From Pseudonocardia sp. EC080619-01 (lineage in GTDB: Bacteria; Actinomycetota; Actinomycetes; Mycobacteriales; Pseudonocardiaceae), in NCBI RefSeq assembly GCF_001420995.1, contig NZ_CP012185.1:62001-126000 (forward strand): a DNA stretch of 64,000 nt, given 5' to 3'. Made by a program: the position numbers and the translations under genes. Positions 33,305 through 41,710 of the stretch are shown here, piece after piece. Positions within the stretch are counted from its first letter, which is position 1; each line of letters opens with the position of its first letter. The notes beneath the pieces were generated by a model, which ran no database searches, was not told the origin of the DNA, and saw nothing but the letters and a program-made list of their open reading frames with translations.

Positions 33305-34425
33305 CCGTGCGACCGCTGGACGATGTGACCGTCGTCGACTTCAGCCGCTACGCCCCCGGACTGTTCGGCACCCGGGTCCTCGCCGACCTGGGTGCACGGG
33401 TGGTCAGTGTCGAGCCTCCCGGTCTCGGCGAGGAGTCACCGCTCTACCGGGCCGCGAGCGCCCGCGCCAACGGCGACCATCCCTTCTGGCGGGGCCGCCG
33501 CTCGGCGGTGCTCGATCTGCGTTCGGACGCGGGCCGTGCCGCAGCACAGACACTGATCGCCGGCGCGGACGTCGTCGTCGAAGGCTTCCGCCCCGGAGTC
33601 GCCGACCGGCTCGGGATCGGGTTCGACACGGCACGGTCTCTGCGGCCGAACATCGTGTACTGCGCCGTGACCGGCTACGGCCAACAGGGACCGGACGCGA
33701 AGCGGCCCGGCCACGACCTCAACTATCTGTCCGAGGCGGGCGTGCTGTCGCTCACCTCTTCCGGACAAGACCAGCCCGGGATCCCGCTCAATCTCGTCGC
33801 AGACCTGGCCGGTGGTGGCCTGACCACGGCAGTCGCGATCCTCGGCGCACTGCACAGCGCCCGACGCGGATCCGAGGCCCAGTACCTCGACGTCGCCATG
33901 GTGCGCAGTGTCCTGGCCCTGCTCGCTCCGGTAGAGGCGATGACTCGCGCCGGGACACCGGACCCTTCGTGGCGCGCAGGGATGCTCAACGGCGCTGCCC
34001 CCTACTACCGCTGCTACCGCACGCGCGACGGTGGGTGGGTCGCCGTGGGCGCCATCGAACCAAAGTTCTATTCCGCGCTCTGCATCGGAACCGGGCTTCC
34101 CGAATTCGCCGACAAGCAGGCGGACCAGGACGAGTGGCCGATGCTCGAGGCGGCGCTCACCCAGGTATTCGCCACCCGTGACCGGGACGAGTGGTGCACC
34201 GCGCTCGCCGATGCCGCCGTCACCCCGGTCCTCGACGTGCCCGCTGCCTGGGAGCGGGCAGCCCCCTGGACACAGGCAGGCCCCGCCGCCATGACCTTGG
34301 TGCCCGGTCTGATCGAACCTCGGCCCAAGGACGGGTATGCGCACCGGGCCGGCGCGGACACAGCCGAGGTGCTGCGCGAGTTCGGGTGCACTCCGGCCGC
34401 GATCAGCGCGGTCACCTCCGAGTAG
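33301..34425 (+). CDS. alpha-methylacyl-CoA racemase-like CaiB family protein
   Basis: A 374-residue family-III CoA-transferase-fold protein. It opens PLDDVTVVDFSRYAPGLFGTRVLADLGARVVSVEPP and contains GYGQQGPDAKRPGHDLNYLSEAGVL. The GHDxNY motif holds the catalytic aspartate of alpha-methylacyl-CoA racemases. Racemisation of a 2-methyl acyl-CoA would prepare a branched intermediate for stereospecific beta-oxidation. The GTG at 33301 overlaps the hydratase stop as GTGA. Confidence 0.9.
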   Translation: MTVRPLDDVTVVDFSRYAPGLFGTRVLADLGARVVSVEPPGLGEESPLYRAASARANGDHPFWRGRRSAVLDLRSDAGRAAAQTLIAGADVVVEGFRPGVADRLGIGFDTARSLRPNIVYCAVTGYGQQGPDAKRPGHDLNYLSEAGVLSLTSSGQDQPGIPLNLVADLAGGGLTTAVAILGALHSARRGSEAQYLDVAMVRSVLALLAPVEAMTRAGTPDPSWRAGMLNGAAPYYRCYRTRDGGWVAVGAIEPKFYSALCIGTGLPEFADKQADQDEWPMLEAALTQVFATRDRDEWCTALADAAVTPVLDVPAAWERAAPWTQAGPAAMTLVPGLIEPRPKDGYAHRAGADTAEVLREFGCTPAAISAVTSE

Positions 34426-34438
34426 AAGGTGCAGCACG

Positions 34439-35299
34439 ATGACAGGAAAGTTCACCGGCAAGGTCGTCCTGGTCACAGGGGCAGCGCGTGGTCAAGGGCG
34501 GGCCGAGGCGCTGCGTTTCGCAGAGCAGGGGGCATCGCTGATACTGATCGACATCGCCGATGACCACGGGATCGACGGATTGCCCTACACCTTGGCCACC
34601 AAGGCCGAGTTCGACGAATCCGTCGCCGCCTGCAAGGCGCTCGACGCGCCGGTGCACGCTGTCGTCGCCGACACCCGCGATCTGCCCGCGCTCGAGTGCG
34701 CGGTGCAGGCCGGGGTGGCACAACTCGGTGGGCTGGATATCGTCGTCGCCAATGCGGGCGTTTACAGCGTCGGCCGGATCGCAGTCGCCGGGGACAACGG
34801 CGTCGAAGTGCTGTCGGCGCAGTCCTGGCAGGACATGCTCGACGTCAACCTCACCGGCGTCTACCACACCGTGCGAGCGACTGCTCCGATCATGGTCGAG
34901 CAGGGCCGCGGCGGCGCGATCGTCCTGACCAGCTCGGGTGCGGGCTTACGGGGCAGCGCGAACATCGGGCACTACGTCGCCGCCAAGCACGGTGTCGTCG
35001 GGCTGATGAAGACACTCGCGAACGAGTTGGGTCCGCACGGTATCCGCGTCAACACCGTGAATCCGGGGCAGGTAGACACCCCCATGATCCAGCACGAGAC
35101 CAACTACCGGCTGTTCCGGCCCGACCTGGCCGAACCGACGGCCGAGGACTACCGGCAGGCGTCCATCCCCATGAACAAGATGCAGGTGCCGTGGGTCGAG
35201 CCCATCGACGTCGCCAACGCCGTCGCATTCCTGGCCTCCGACGAGGCCCGCTACATCACCGGCGTCGCCCTACCGGTCGACGCAGGCACCGTGGCCTGA
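34439..35299 (+). CDS. mycofactocin-coupled SDR family oxidoreductase (carveol-dehydrogenase-like)
   Basis: A 286-residue SDR of the subgroup that uses non-exchangeable NAD with mycofactocin. It shows GKVVLVTGAARGQGRAEALRFA, LILIDIADDHGIDGLPYTLATKAEF (the long insert after beta-2 typical of the group), VVANAGVYSVGR, LTSSGAGLRGSAN, YVAAKHGVVGL and the late insert ETNYRLFRPDL...YRQASIPMNKMQVPWVEP. Carveol dehydrogenase is a known member. No mycofactocin biosynthesis genes lie in this window. It sits 13 bp after the racemase-like gene. Confidence 0.9.
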   Translation: MTGKFTGKVVLVTGAARGQGRAEALRFAEQGASLILIDIADDHGIDGLPYTLATKAEFDESVAACKALDAPVHAVVADTRDLPALECAVQAGVAQLGGLDIVVANAGVYSVGRIAVAGDNGVEVLSAQSWQDMLDVNLTGVYHTVRATAPIMVEQGRGGAIVLTSSGAGLRGSANIGHYVAAKHGVVGLMKTLANELGPHGIRVNTVNPGQVDTPMIQHETNYRLFRPDLAEPTAEDYRQASIPMNKMQVPWVEPIDVANAVAFLASDEARYITGVALPVDAGTVA

Positions 35300-35328
35300 G
35301 CCCCACTCACCGACCAGGAGATCTTCCG

Positions 35329-35811
35329 ATGAGCCGACCCCCCACATCCAGCGTCCGGATGCCCCGCAGCGAGGTCGACACATTCCTCCGAGACGGGCAC
35401 ACGGGGATCCTCACGACCCTCCGGTCAGACGGGATGCCGATAGCAATGCCTGTCTGGTATGCCCTCGTCGAGGGCACGGTGATCGTGGAGACCCGCGGGA
35501 AGAAGCTCGCTCGGCTCCGCCACGATCCCCGAGCGTCGTTCCTGGTCGAAAGCGGTCGACATTGGGCCGAACTCCGAGCGGTACACCTGACTGGGTGGGC
35601 CGAGGTCCTCAGCCCGGACACTGCAGCGGCGATCGCCGAGCCGGTGCGCGTCGAGATGGCCCGGAAGTACGCGACCTACCGCACCGACCTGTCGGAGATG
35701 CCCGCACCGACCCGTGAGGTGTACGAGAGCGGGGGCACCCTCGTCCGCCTGCATCCTGACGAGCGGATTCTGCACTGGGACAATCGACGACTTGGGCTGC
35801 CGATCTCCTGA
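35329..35811 (+). CDS. PPOX-class (F420-type) pyridoxamine phosphate oxidase family protein
   Basis: A 160-residue split-barrel protein. It shows GHTGILTTLRSDGMPIAMPVWYALVEGTVIVETRG, KLARLRHDPRASFLVE and LTGWAEVLSP, typical of the F420-dependent FDOR-B type enzymes and related FMN proteins. AGGAG lies 8 bp upstream of the ATG. It is probably the last gene of the operon begun at 28364 and is followed by a strong terminator. Reaction unknown. Confidence 0.85.
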   Translation: MSRPPTSSVRMPRSEVDTFLRDGHTGILTTLRSDGMPIAMPVWYALVEGTVIVETRGKKLARLRHDPRASFLVESGRHWAELRAVHLTGWAEVLSPDTAAAIAEPVRVEMARKYATYRTDLSEMPAPTREVYESGGTLVRLHPDERILHWDNRRLGLPIS

Positions 35812-35812
35812 C

Positions 35813-35845
35813 GGAATCCCGGGCCGCTGCCCTGGCCCGGATTCC
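35813..35845 (+). terminator. rho-independent-like hairpin
   Basis: ggaatcccgggcc pairs with ggcccggattcc around an 8-base loop, a stem of about 12 bp with one bulge, directly after the stop of the PPOX gene. No T-run follows. It closes the rightward operon, and the minus-strand IclR gene ends 172 bp further on. The rest of this gap shows no gene. Confidence 0.75.
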
Positions 35846-36016
35846 GCCTCGTCGGGTCGCCCCACCCGGACGGCGTCGCGGACCTCGACTCGCCACAGCC
35901 TTGCCCATCATGAGGCAGCTACTCTGTCCGACGCACCTGCAGCCATCGCGTCGTCCCCACAGACAGCGGCATCAGGAAGTCCGGCAGCCGGCGTACAGGG
36001 CCAATCCCGTCAGCGG

Positions 36017-36931
36017 TCACCGGACGACCGTCCGCCGGAGCCCGTCGGGTACCGGTCGGTCGGTACCCCCGCTGCAGTCGCCGTGGCGACCGGACAGGTG
36101 GGAACCCTCGAACCGGACGGCGAGCTCCTCGCGCAAAGATAGCCGTGCCGCGTAGCCGATCCTGCGCAGATCGGCGCCGTGGGCTCCCATCGTCACCTCG
36201 CCCGCAGCGCCTGCGATCGACAAGGCCGCGTTCGGAACGCCGGCAGGGCCTGTGACCAGCACCGCCATGCAGCCCAGGGCGGGCCGGCATTCCTCCTCGT
36301 CGACCGCGACCCCCTCCTCACGGGTCCGGTCGAGCATGTACCGGAGGCCCTCGGCGTCCCGAGCGGTGCTCGGGGTCCACCCACGAAGCCCCCTCGCAAC
36401 AACGGCATCCACAGTCGACGGCGAACCAGTGAGGAGAGCTTTCCCGATCGCCGTGCAGTAGCTGGGTGCACGCCCCCCGATACGTGTGGGGCAGCGATGC
36501 CGGTGCCGACCGTGCAGCTTGTTCAGATAGACCACGTCGCCGCCACGCAAAACACCGAGATGGACCGTCAGGCCGGTGGCCTGATGGAGCTCGACGAGAA
36601 ACGGAGTAAGTACCTCGCGGAGGAGATCGTCCTGGGGCTGTTCCGGACGGGCGATCCGCTCAAGACGCAGACCGATCCGATACCGGCTTCCGACCGGCTC
36701 CACGATCCCGTTGCGAACCAGAGAGCCGACTATCCGGTACACGGTGGACTTCGCCAGACCGGTCCGTCGCGAGAGTTCACTGACCCCGACCGCCGTGCCG
36801 TCGCACCCCTCGAAGGCGTCGAGCACACTCACCGCCTTGTCGATGGCCGACCGGTAGTCGGCCCGACGTGCCACGGAGGCGGACCCCGCGGACCGACCTG
36901 AGACGAGCGTGTGCGACATCCGGTCGGTCAT
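36017..36931 (-). CDS. IclR family transcriptional regulator
   Basis: A 304-residue regulator. The N-terminal winged helix is AIDKAVSVLDAFEGCDG, VGVSELSRRTGLAKSTVYRIVGSLVRNGIVEPVG. The effector domain has LVELHQATGLTVHLGVLRGGDVVYLNKLHG, APSYCTAIGKALLTG and AVDEEECRPALGCMAVLV. The last 30 residues (GDCSGGTDRPVPDGLRRTVV) exceed the usual length. The ATG overlaps the reductase stop, so it is the last gene of the dioxygenase operon. IclR proteins commonly activate or repress aromatic pathways; the palindrome at 46194 is a candidate site. Confidence 0.92.
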   Translation of the reverse strand: MTDRMSHTLVSGRSAGSASVARRADYRSAIDKAVSVLDAFEGCDGTAVGVSELSRRTGLAKSTVYRIVGSLVRNGIVEPVGSRYRIGLRLERIARPEQPQDDLLREVLTPFLVELHQATGLTVHLGVLRGGDVVYLNKLHGRHRHRCPTRIGGRAPSYCTAIGKALLTGSPSTVDAVVARGLRGWTPSTARDAEGLRYMLDRTREEGVAVDEEECRPALGCMAVLVTGPAGVPNAALSIAGAAGEVTMGAHGADLRRIGYAARLSLREELAVRFEGSHLSGRHGDCSGGTDRPVPDGLRRTVVR

Positions 36932-38136
36932 GAATCCGGTCCCAGTCGAGCAGGATTGAGAACCGCATCGAGCGGGCTGCGCTGGCCCAGCGCAACCCGA
37001 AACTGTGCGAGCATCCGCGCCGCGGAAAGTCCCAACGCACCCGTGAGCATCCCGTCCCGACCGTAGAGTACGACGAACTCGTCGGTATCGAGATCCCCGT
37101 GCACCGTAGTCGTCTCGTCGTGTCCGGCGGACGTACCGAGGAACTGCATCCGCCGCCCGAAATGGTCTGACCAGAAGTATGGGACGGGGCCGACCCCGCG
37201 GGGCACCGAGTCGGGATGGGCGATGGTGTACCCGACAGCCGCGCCGTGCTCTTTCGCCGTGGTCCAGTGCTCGACACGACGATGACACGCCGCCCCCGGA
37301 TCCCACCACGCGGCGACATCACCGACGGCATAGACGCCGGGGACCCCGGTCCGTCCGTACGCGTCACACACGATCCCGTCGGACAGGTCGAGCCCGCTTC
37401 CGGCCAACCAGCCGAGCTCCGGGGTCGCGCCGAGTCCGAGCACGACGACATCGGCCGGCAGACGAGTGCCGTCGGCCAGGACGACCTGCTCCGCGCGACG
37501 GTGGCCCCGTACGCTGCCCACGCCGACCCCCGTGTGGAGTTCGATGTCGTGGGTGGTCAACCGCCGCGCGAGAGCTTGGGCGACTTCTGAGCCGAAGATG
37601 CCGTCGAAGGGGGCTCGTCGAGACTCGACCACCGACACAGCGCATCCCAGTGACCGCGCGGCAGAGGCCACCTCGACCCCGATGAAGCCCGCTCCGACGA
37701 TAACCACCCGGGGACGCCCGTGCAGTGCCGAGCGCAGACCGTCGCTGTCGTCGCGGGAGCGCACACTCCATACGCCCGGCAGCATCGATTCCGGCGACAG
37801 GTGGCGGGCCCGCAGCCCGGGTGCGAGCACCACGGCGTCAGCCTGAATCCGTTCACCGGAATCGAGTGTCACAGAGGTTCTATGGGGATCGAGTCCGGTC
37901 ACCCGCTGTCCGAGCCGCAGTTCGATCCGGTTGTCCCGGTAGTGCTGTTCCGGACGGAGCAACCCTCGACACGCGTCCCAGCCCGGTGCGAGAGCGCCCT
38001 TGGACAACGGTGGCTTGTCATAGGGCAGGTGCGGCTCGGCTTCGACCACGGTGATCCGGCCCTCAAACCCCTCGGCCCGCAGGGAGTCAGCCGTGGCGAT
38101 GCCGCCGACAGAGGCTCCGACGACCAGTACGTGCAT
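36928..38136 (-). CDS. ferredoxin reductase (FAD/NAD-dependent)
   Basis: A 402-residue oxygenase-type ferredoxin reductase. The FAD motif is VLVVGASVGGIATADSLRAEGF with VVEAEPHLPYDKPPLSK. The NADH motif is VVIVGAGFIGVEVASAARSLG. The second FAD motif is GVYAVGDVAAW, and the C-terminal domain has RRVEHWTTAKEHG and PYFWSDHFGRRMQFLG. It would pass electrons from NADH to the adjacent ferredoxin and so to the Rieske dioxygenase. The ATG is 2 bp from the ferredoxin stop. Confidence 0.93.
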   Translation of the reverse strand: MHVLVVGASVGGIATADSLRAEGFEGRITVVEAEPHLPYDKPPLSKGALAPGWDACRGLLRPEQHYRDNRIELRLGQRVTGLDPHRTSVTLDSGERIQADAVVLAPGLRARHLSPESMLPGVWSVRSRDDSDGLRSALHGRPRVVIVGAGFIGVEVASAARSLGCAVSVVESRRAPFDGIFGSEVAQALARRLTTHDIELHTGVGVGSVRGHRRAEQVVLADGTRLPADVVVLGLGATPELGWLAGSGLDLSDGIVCDAYGRTGVPGVYAVGDVAAWWDPGAACHRRVEHWTTAKEHGAAVGYTIAHPDSVPRGVGPVPYFWSDHFGRRMQFLGTSAGHDETTTVHGDLDTDEFVVLYGRDGMLTGALGLSAARMLAQFRVALGQRSPLDAVLNPARLGPDS

Positions 38137-38138
38137 GG

Positions 38139-38330
38139 CTACTCCTCGATGACGATGGCATCGGTCGGGCAGGCCGCGGCCGCTTCTCGTGCACCGGACT
38201 CCAGCTCGGTCGGCAGATCTCCCTTCACCAGAACCACGGCGATCTGGTCGTTGTCGAGATCGAACACCTCCGGTGCGCTCAGGCACGCCGCGAAGCCGCA
38301 GCACTTGTCTTCGTCTACTCGCAGTCGCAT
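38139..38330 (-). CDS. single-cluster [3Fe-4S]/[4Fe-4S] ferredoxin
   Basis: A 63-residue ferredoxin starting MRLRVDEDKCCGFAACLSAP. The cysteine pattern is C-x5-C then a distant CP (AAACPTDAIVIEE), the single-cluster type usual beside actinobacterial P450s. It is placed with a ferredoxin reductase and serves as the electron carrier of this operon. Because it is not a Rieske ferredoxin, the dioxygenase system resembles the actinobacterial types with 3Fe-4S ferredoxins. CAGGA lies upstream of the ATG. Confidence 0.9.
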   Translation of the reverse strand: MRLRVDEDKCCGFAACLSAPEVFDLDNDQIAVVLVKGDLPTELESGAREAAAACPTDAIVIEE

Positions 38331-38358
38331 CCTGGCTCCTTCCTGCTCCTGTCCTTGA

Positions 38359-39525
38359 TCACGGGCGTGCGCCGGGGCTCGACCACCGCTCGACGGCAGA
38401 CCGGCGCGGACGGAACGAAGCCTTGTGCTGTCCCAAACCCGGGACAGGCACCGGCTCGTCCGACGGCGGGTAGGTCGACGACCGGAACGGCGGCCCGACG
38501 TACCGAAATCGCCCGGCATCGTCCTCGGCGGTACGCAGCGTTCCGCGGATACGGAGCTGTTCGTCCCGCAGTGCCTCATCGACTGTGCGGAAGCGGCTGC
38601 ACGGGACCCCCCGGGCGAGGAGCAGCCGCTCGAGCTCGTCCACTTCCCAGGTGGCGGCCCACTCGGCGACGATGTCCTGCCAGTCTTCCCAGTTCCGCTC
38701 CCGCGCGCCCATCTCCGCATAACGCGGGTCCTGCAGAAGGTCGGACCGGTCCATTGCGGCGACGAGCGAGCGGAAGTTGCGATCGGTGATCGCGGCGATC
38801 ACGACGAACTCGTCACCCACGCGCGCGGGGCGGTACACGGTCTTGCCAGGTCCCGGTCCGTCGACCTGTGCGGCCTGCGTCTCGTAGACCAACGTAGACA
38901 GCATCGTGTCGAGCAGTGCAACGTCGACGTGGTCTCCGCGTCCGTGGCTCGCCCGGGCCAGCAGCGCCGTCACGATCGCAGCGTAGGCGGCCTGGCCGGC
39001 CATCACATCGGCGACGAAGGTGCCGGTGGATGCCGGAACCGTCGCGTCACGCTGGTAGCTCATGTTGGCCAGGTCGTACCCGGAGACCGCGTGCAGAATC
39101 GGCGCGTAGGCGGGGAACTCGGCCTTGGGACCATGCTGGCCGTATCCGGAGATCGAACAGTAGATCAGGCGCGGGTTGAGCGCGGAGCAGGTCGCGTAGT
39201 CCAGGCCGAGCCGGGCCATCACTCCGGGCCGGAAGTTCTCCACGACCACGTCAGCTTCGGTTACGAGCGCCATCGCGCGCTGCCGGTCCGCCGCCACCTT
39301 GAGATCGAGCACCACACTCTGCTTGCCGGCGTTGACGGCACCGAAGTACGTGCTCGCACCGTCACGCAGCGGGGTACGCCGACGCATCGGGTCGCCGCCG
39401 GGCGCCTCAGCCTTGATGACGTCGGCTCCTTGGTCGGCAAGGAGCCGACCGGCATACGGACCGGCGATCATGATCGTGAAGTCGACGACGCGTAGACCCT
39501 CCAGCGGACCCGCCGGCTCGCTCAC
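38359..39525 (-). CDS. CaiB/BaiF family CoA-transferase
   Basis: A 388-residue family-III CoA-transferase. It begins PLEGLRVVDFTIMIAGPYAGRLLADQGADVIKAEAPGGDPMR and continues with NAGKQSVVLDLK, VVENFRPGVMARLGLDY and SISGYGQHGP. The usual catalytic aspartate segment (GYD) reads FPAYAPILHAVSGYD, so Ala replaces it, and an Asp follows SGY a few residues on. It overlaps the acyl-CoA dehydrogenase stop (ATGA). In this operon it would activate the aliphatic acid released by the meta-cleavage hydrolase, or a side-chain acid. Confidence 0.9.
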   Translation of the reverse strand: MSEPAGPLEGLRVVDFTIMIAGPYAGRLLADQGADVIKAEAPGGDPMRRRTPLRDGASTYFGAVNAGKQSVVLDLKVAADRQRAMALVTEADVVVENFRPGVMARLGLDYATCSALNPRLIYCSISGYGQHGPKAEFPAYAPILHAVSGYDLANMSYQRDATVPASTGTFVADVMAGQAAYAAIVTALLARASHGRGDHVDVALLDTMLSTLVYETQAAQVDGPGPGKTVYRPARVGDEFVVIAAITDRNFRSLVAAMDRSDLLQDPRYAEMGARERNWEDWQDIVAEWAATWEVDELERLLLARGVPCSRFRTVDEALRDEQLRIRGTLRTAEDDAGRFRYVGPPFRSSTYPPSDEPVPVPGLGQHKASFRPRRSAVERWSSPGARP

Positions 39526-40661
39526 CTCAGAATCCGCTTGGCGATGATGTTGCGCTGGATTTGGCTGGTCCCCTCGTAGATGCCCAGCAGCTTCGCGTCG
39601 CGCATGTAGCGCTCGACCGGGTGGTCAGTCATGTAGCCGTGACCGCCGAGGATCTGTACCGCGTTGGCCGTGACCCGGTTGACCGTGTCCGCTGCGAACA
39701 GCTTCGCCATCGACGACAGCCGGGTGACCTCGTCGGGGGCCGCGCCGGCGTCCCATGCCGAGGCGCACCGGTAGACCAACAGCCGAGCGGCCTCGATGTG
39801 AGTGTGGTCTTCGGCCATCATCCAGCGCAGGCCCTGGTACTCGGCGACGCGATGCCCGCCCGCCTCGCGTTCCCGCGCGTAGGAGATCGCGTAGTCGAGC
39901 GCGCACTGCGCACCGCCCACCGCGATGCCGGCGACCGTGGGGCGGTTGAGGTGCAGCCCGTGCATGGCCGCGCCGAACCCGTTGCCTTCGGTCCCGACCA
40001 TGAACTCCGCCGGCACACGGACGTTCTCGAGCAGGATCTCGTTGTTCGGGACCCCGTGCTGGCCCATCTTGTCGTTGGCCTTGGTGACCTGCCACCCGGG
40101 CTGATCGGTGTCGACGAGGAACGCGCTGATCCCCCGCGCACCCGGCGCGTCGTTGGTGCGGGCGAAGACGAGAGCGTAGTGGGCGATGCTGCCCCAGGTG
40201 ATGAACTGCTTGGCGCCGTTGATGACCCACGACGCGCCGTCCCGACGCGCGCGAGTGGTCATCAGGCTGGGGTCCGAGCCGGCCTCGGGTTCGGTGATGG
40301 CGATACAGGTCAGCGTCCGACCGCGGGCCAGGCGGGGAAGAAGGTGGTCGAGCACCTGCTGATCAGCGCTGGTCATCAGCGCGTTGACCACGATGTTGTT
40401 CTGCCCAGCCAATTGCGCCAGTGCCATCGAGCCGGCCTGTGCGACCTCCTCGCGGGCCAGACAGCTCGACAGGAGGTCACCACCGGGACCGCCGTACTGC
40501 TCGGGAACCATGAGCTGGATCAGCCCCATGTCCCCGAAGATCTCGATGAGATGCTCGGGGAACTTGTCGGTCCTGTCGATCTCGTTCGCCAGCGGGGCGA
40601 CGTGCCGCGTCGCCATGTCGCGCACCGCCTGGCGAAAGTCCTCGTGCTCCTGATCGATCAT
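39522..40661 (-). CDS. acyl-CoA dehydrogenase
   Basis: A 379-residue FAD enzyme with all canonical motifs: TCIAITEPEAGSDPSLMTTRA, WVINGAKQFITWG, VAEYQGLRWMMAEDH, QILGGHGYMTDHPVERYMRDAK and LGIYEGTSQIQRNIIAKRIL with the catalytic Glu. It lies between the decarboxylase-like gene and the CoA-transferase with 4-bp overlaps on both sides. A role in oxidising a short branched acyl-CoA such as isobutyryl-CoA from side-chain release is inferred. Confidence 0.93.
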   Translation of the reverse strand: MIDQEHEDFRQAVRDMATRHVAPLANEIDRTDKFPEHLIEIFGDMGLIQLMVPEQYGGPGGDLLSSCLAREEVAQAGSMALAQLAGQNNIVVNALMTSADQQVLDHLLPRLARGRTLTCIAITEPEAGSDPSLMTTRARRDGASWVINGAKQFITWGSIAHYALVFARTNDAPGARGISAFLVDTDQPGWQVTKANDKMGQHGVPNNEILLENVRVPAEFMVGTEGNGFGAAMHGLHLNRPTVAGIAVGGAQCALDYAISYAREREAGGHRVAEYQGLRWMMAEDHTHIEAARLLVYRCASAWDAGAAPDEVTRLSSMAKLFAADTVNRVTANAVQILGGHGYMTDHPVERYMRDAKLLGIYEGTSQIQRNIIAKRILR

Positions 40662-41710
40662 CGAGTTGTCTCCTCTCGGTTGGCCGAGCCGGCAGCGTCG
40701 GCCACGGTGGTGGGCATCTCGCCGAGGAACGCTCGACCGTTGTCCGCGGTCCGGGCTGCCCAGCCCGGACCGATGCGGGCGATCCCGCGGGCGTCGGCGG
40801 CCGCGACGGAAGCCGCGAAGGGACGCTCCTGGGCGGCGAAGGGGTAGTCACTGCCCAGGACCATGTGTTCGACACCGAACGTGTCCTCGGCGAGGGCGTA
40901 CGCGGCCGGGTCGTAGGTGAGGCTGTCGGCCCACAGCGTCCGCATCAGCTCCAGCGGGTCGCGACGGGGACGACGCCGGTCCGGGTCCTGGCGTTCCCAG
41001 CCGTTGCGCAGCCGGCCCCGTAACGCCGGGATCCCCGCTCCCCCGTGGGCGAGACAGATCCGCAGCCTCGGGTGGCGTTCCAGGACCCCACCGAAGACCA
41101 GCGACCCGACCGCCAGCTCGGTCTCCACGGGCCGGGCCAGCCCGAACCCCAGCCCGGAGTGGCTGGTCCGCTCCGGAGCGACCGGCCTCCACGGGTGGAC
41201 GAACACCGACGCCCCCAGCCGCTCGAGCTCGGCCAGGACCGGCTCCAACTCCGGGTCGTGAAGCTGACGGGTCCCGGTATGGGTTCCGATGGCGACACCG
41301 GCCATCCCGAGTTCTGTCACGGATCGCCGCGCCTCCTCGATCGCGGCGGCCGGGTCCTGCAGCGGTAGTGCTCCGAGGCCGCGGAACCGCTCGCGGTCGG
41401 TTCCGACGAGTTCGGCCAGCTGCTCGTTCTGCGCGCGTGCGTACCGGACCCCGAGGTCGGGATCGGCGTCGTGCAGGAATGTGAACGGGGTGGGCATGAC
41501 CACCTGGGTGGCGACGCCGTCGCGATCCATGTCCGCGACCCGCGACCGCGGATCCCGGGCCGAGGAGCCCAGCACCCGGACGAGTTCACCGCGCTGGCGG
41601 ACCTCGATCCTCCCGCCCTGCTCGGACACCACCGGCCAGCCCTGGCCGATCGCACGGTCGTCGGGCGGTGGGAGCCCGCGTGGGAAGAAGTGCGTGTGGA
41701 CGTCAAGCAT
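40658..41710 (-). CDS. amidohydrolase family decarboxylase (ACMSD-like)
   Basis: A 350-residue amidohydrolase-2 (ACMSD) family protein. The metal motif is LDVHTHFFP (HxH). VADMDRDGVATQVVMPTP, a histidine in VFVHPWRPV, ICLAHGGAGIP and MVLGSDYPFAAQE (final Asp) complete the family pattern. Members decarboxylate carboxymuconate semialdehydes or dihydroxybenzoates. Next to an extradiol dioxygenase, decarboxylation of a carboxylated ring-cleavage product is the favoured role. The ATG at 41710 (MLDVHTH) overlaps the dioxygenase gene by 8 bp. Confidence 0.88.
   Translation of the reverse strand: MLDVHTHFFPRGLPPPDDRAIGQGWPVVSEQGGRIEVRQRGELVRVLGSSARDPRSRVADMDRDGVATQVVMPTPFTFLHDADPDLGVRYARAQNEQLAELVGTDRERFRGLGALPLQDPAAAIEEARRSVTELGMAGVAIGTHTGTRQLHDPELEPVLAELERLGASVFVHPWRPVAPERTSHSGLGFGLARPVETELAVGSLVFGGVLERHPRLRICLAHGGAGIPALRGRLRNGWERQDPDRRRPRRDPLELMRTLWADSLTYDPAAYALAEDTFGVEHMVLGSDYPFAAQERPFAASVAAADARGIARIGPGWAARTADNGRAFLGEMPTTVADAAGSANREETTR

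Noticed and set aside
36047..36066. ggtaccggtcggtcggtacc-like dyad resembling the TetR operator
   Set aside because: It lies inside the 3' coding end of the IclR gene, far from any promoter, and is not a clean palindrome.
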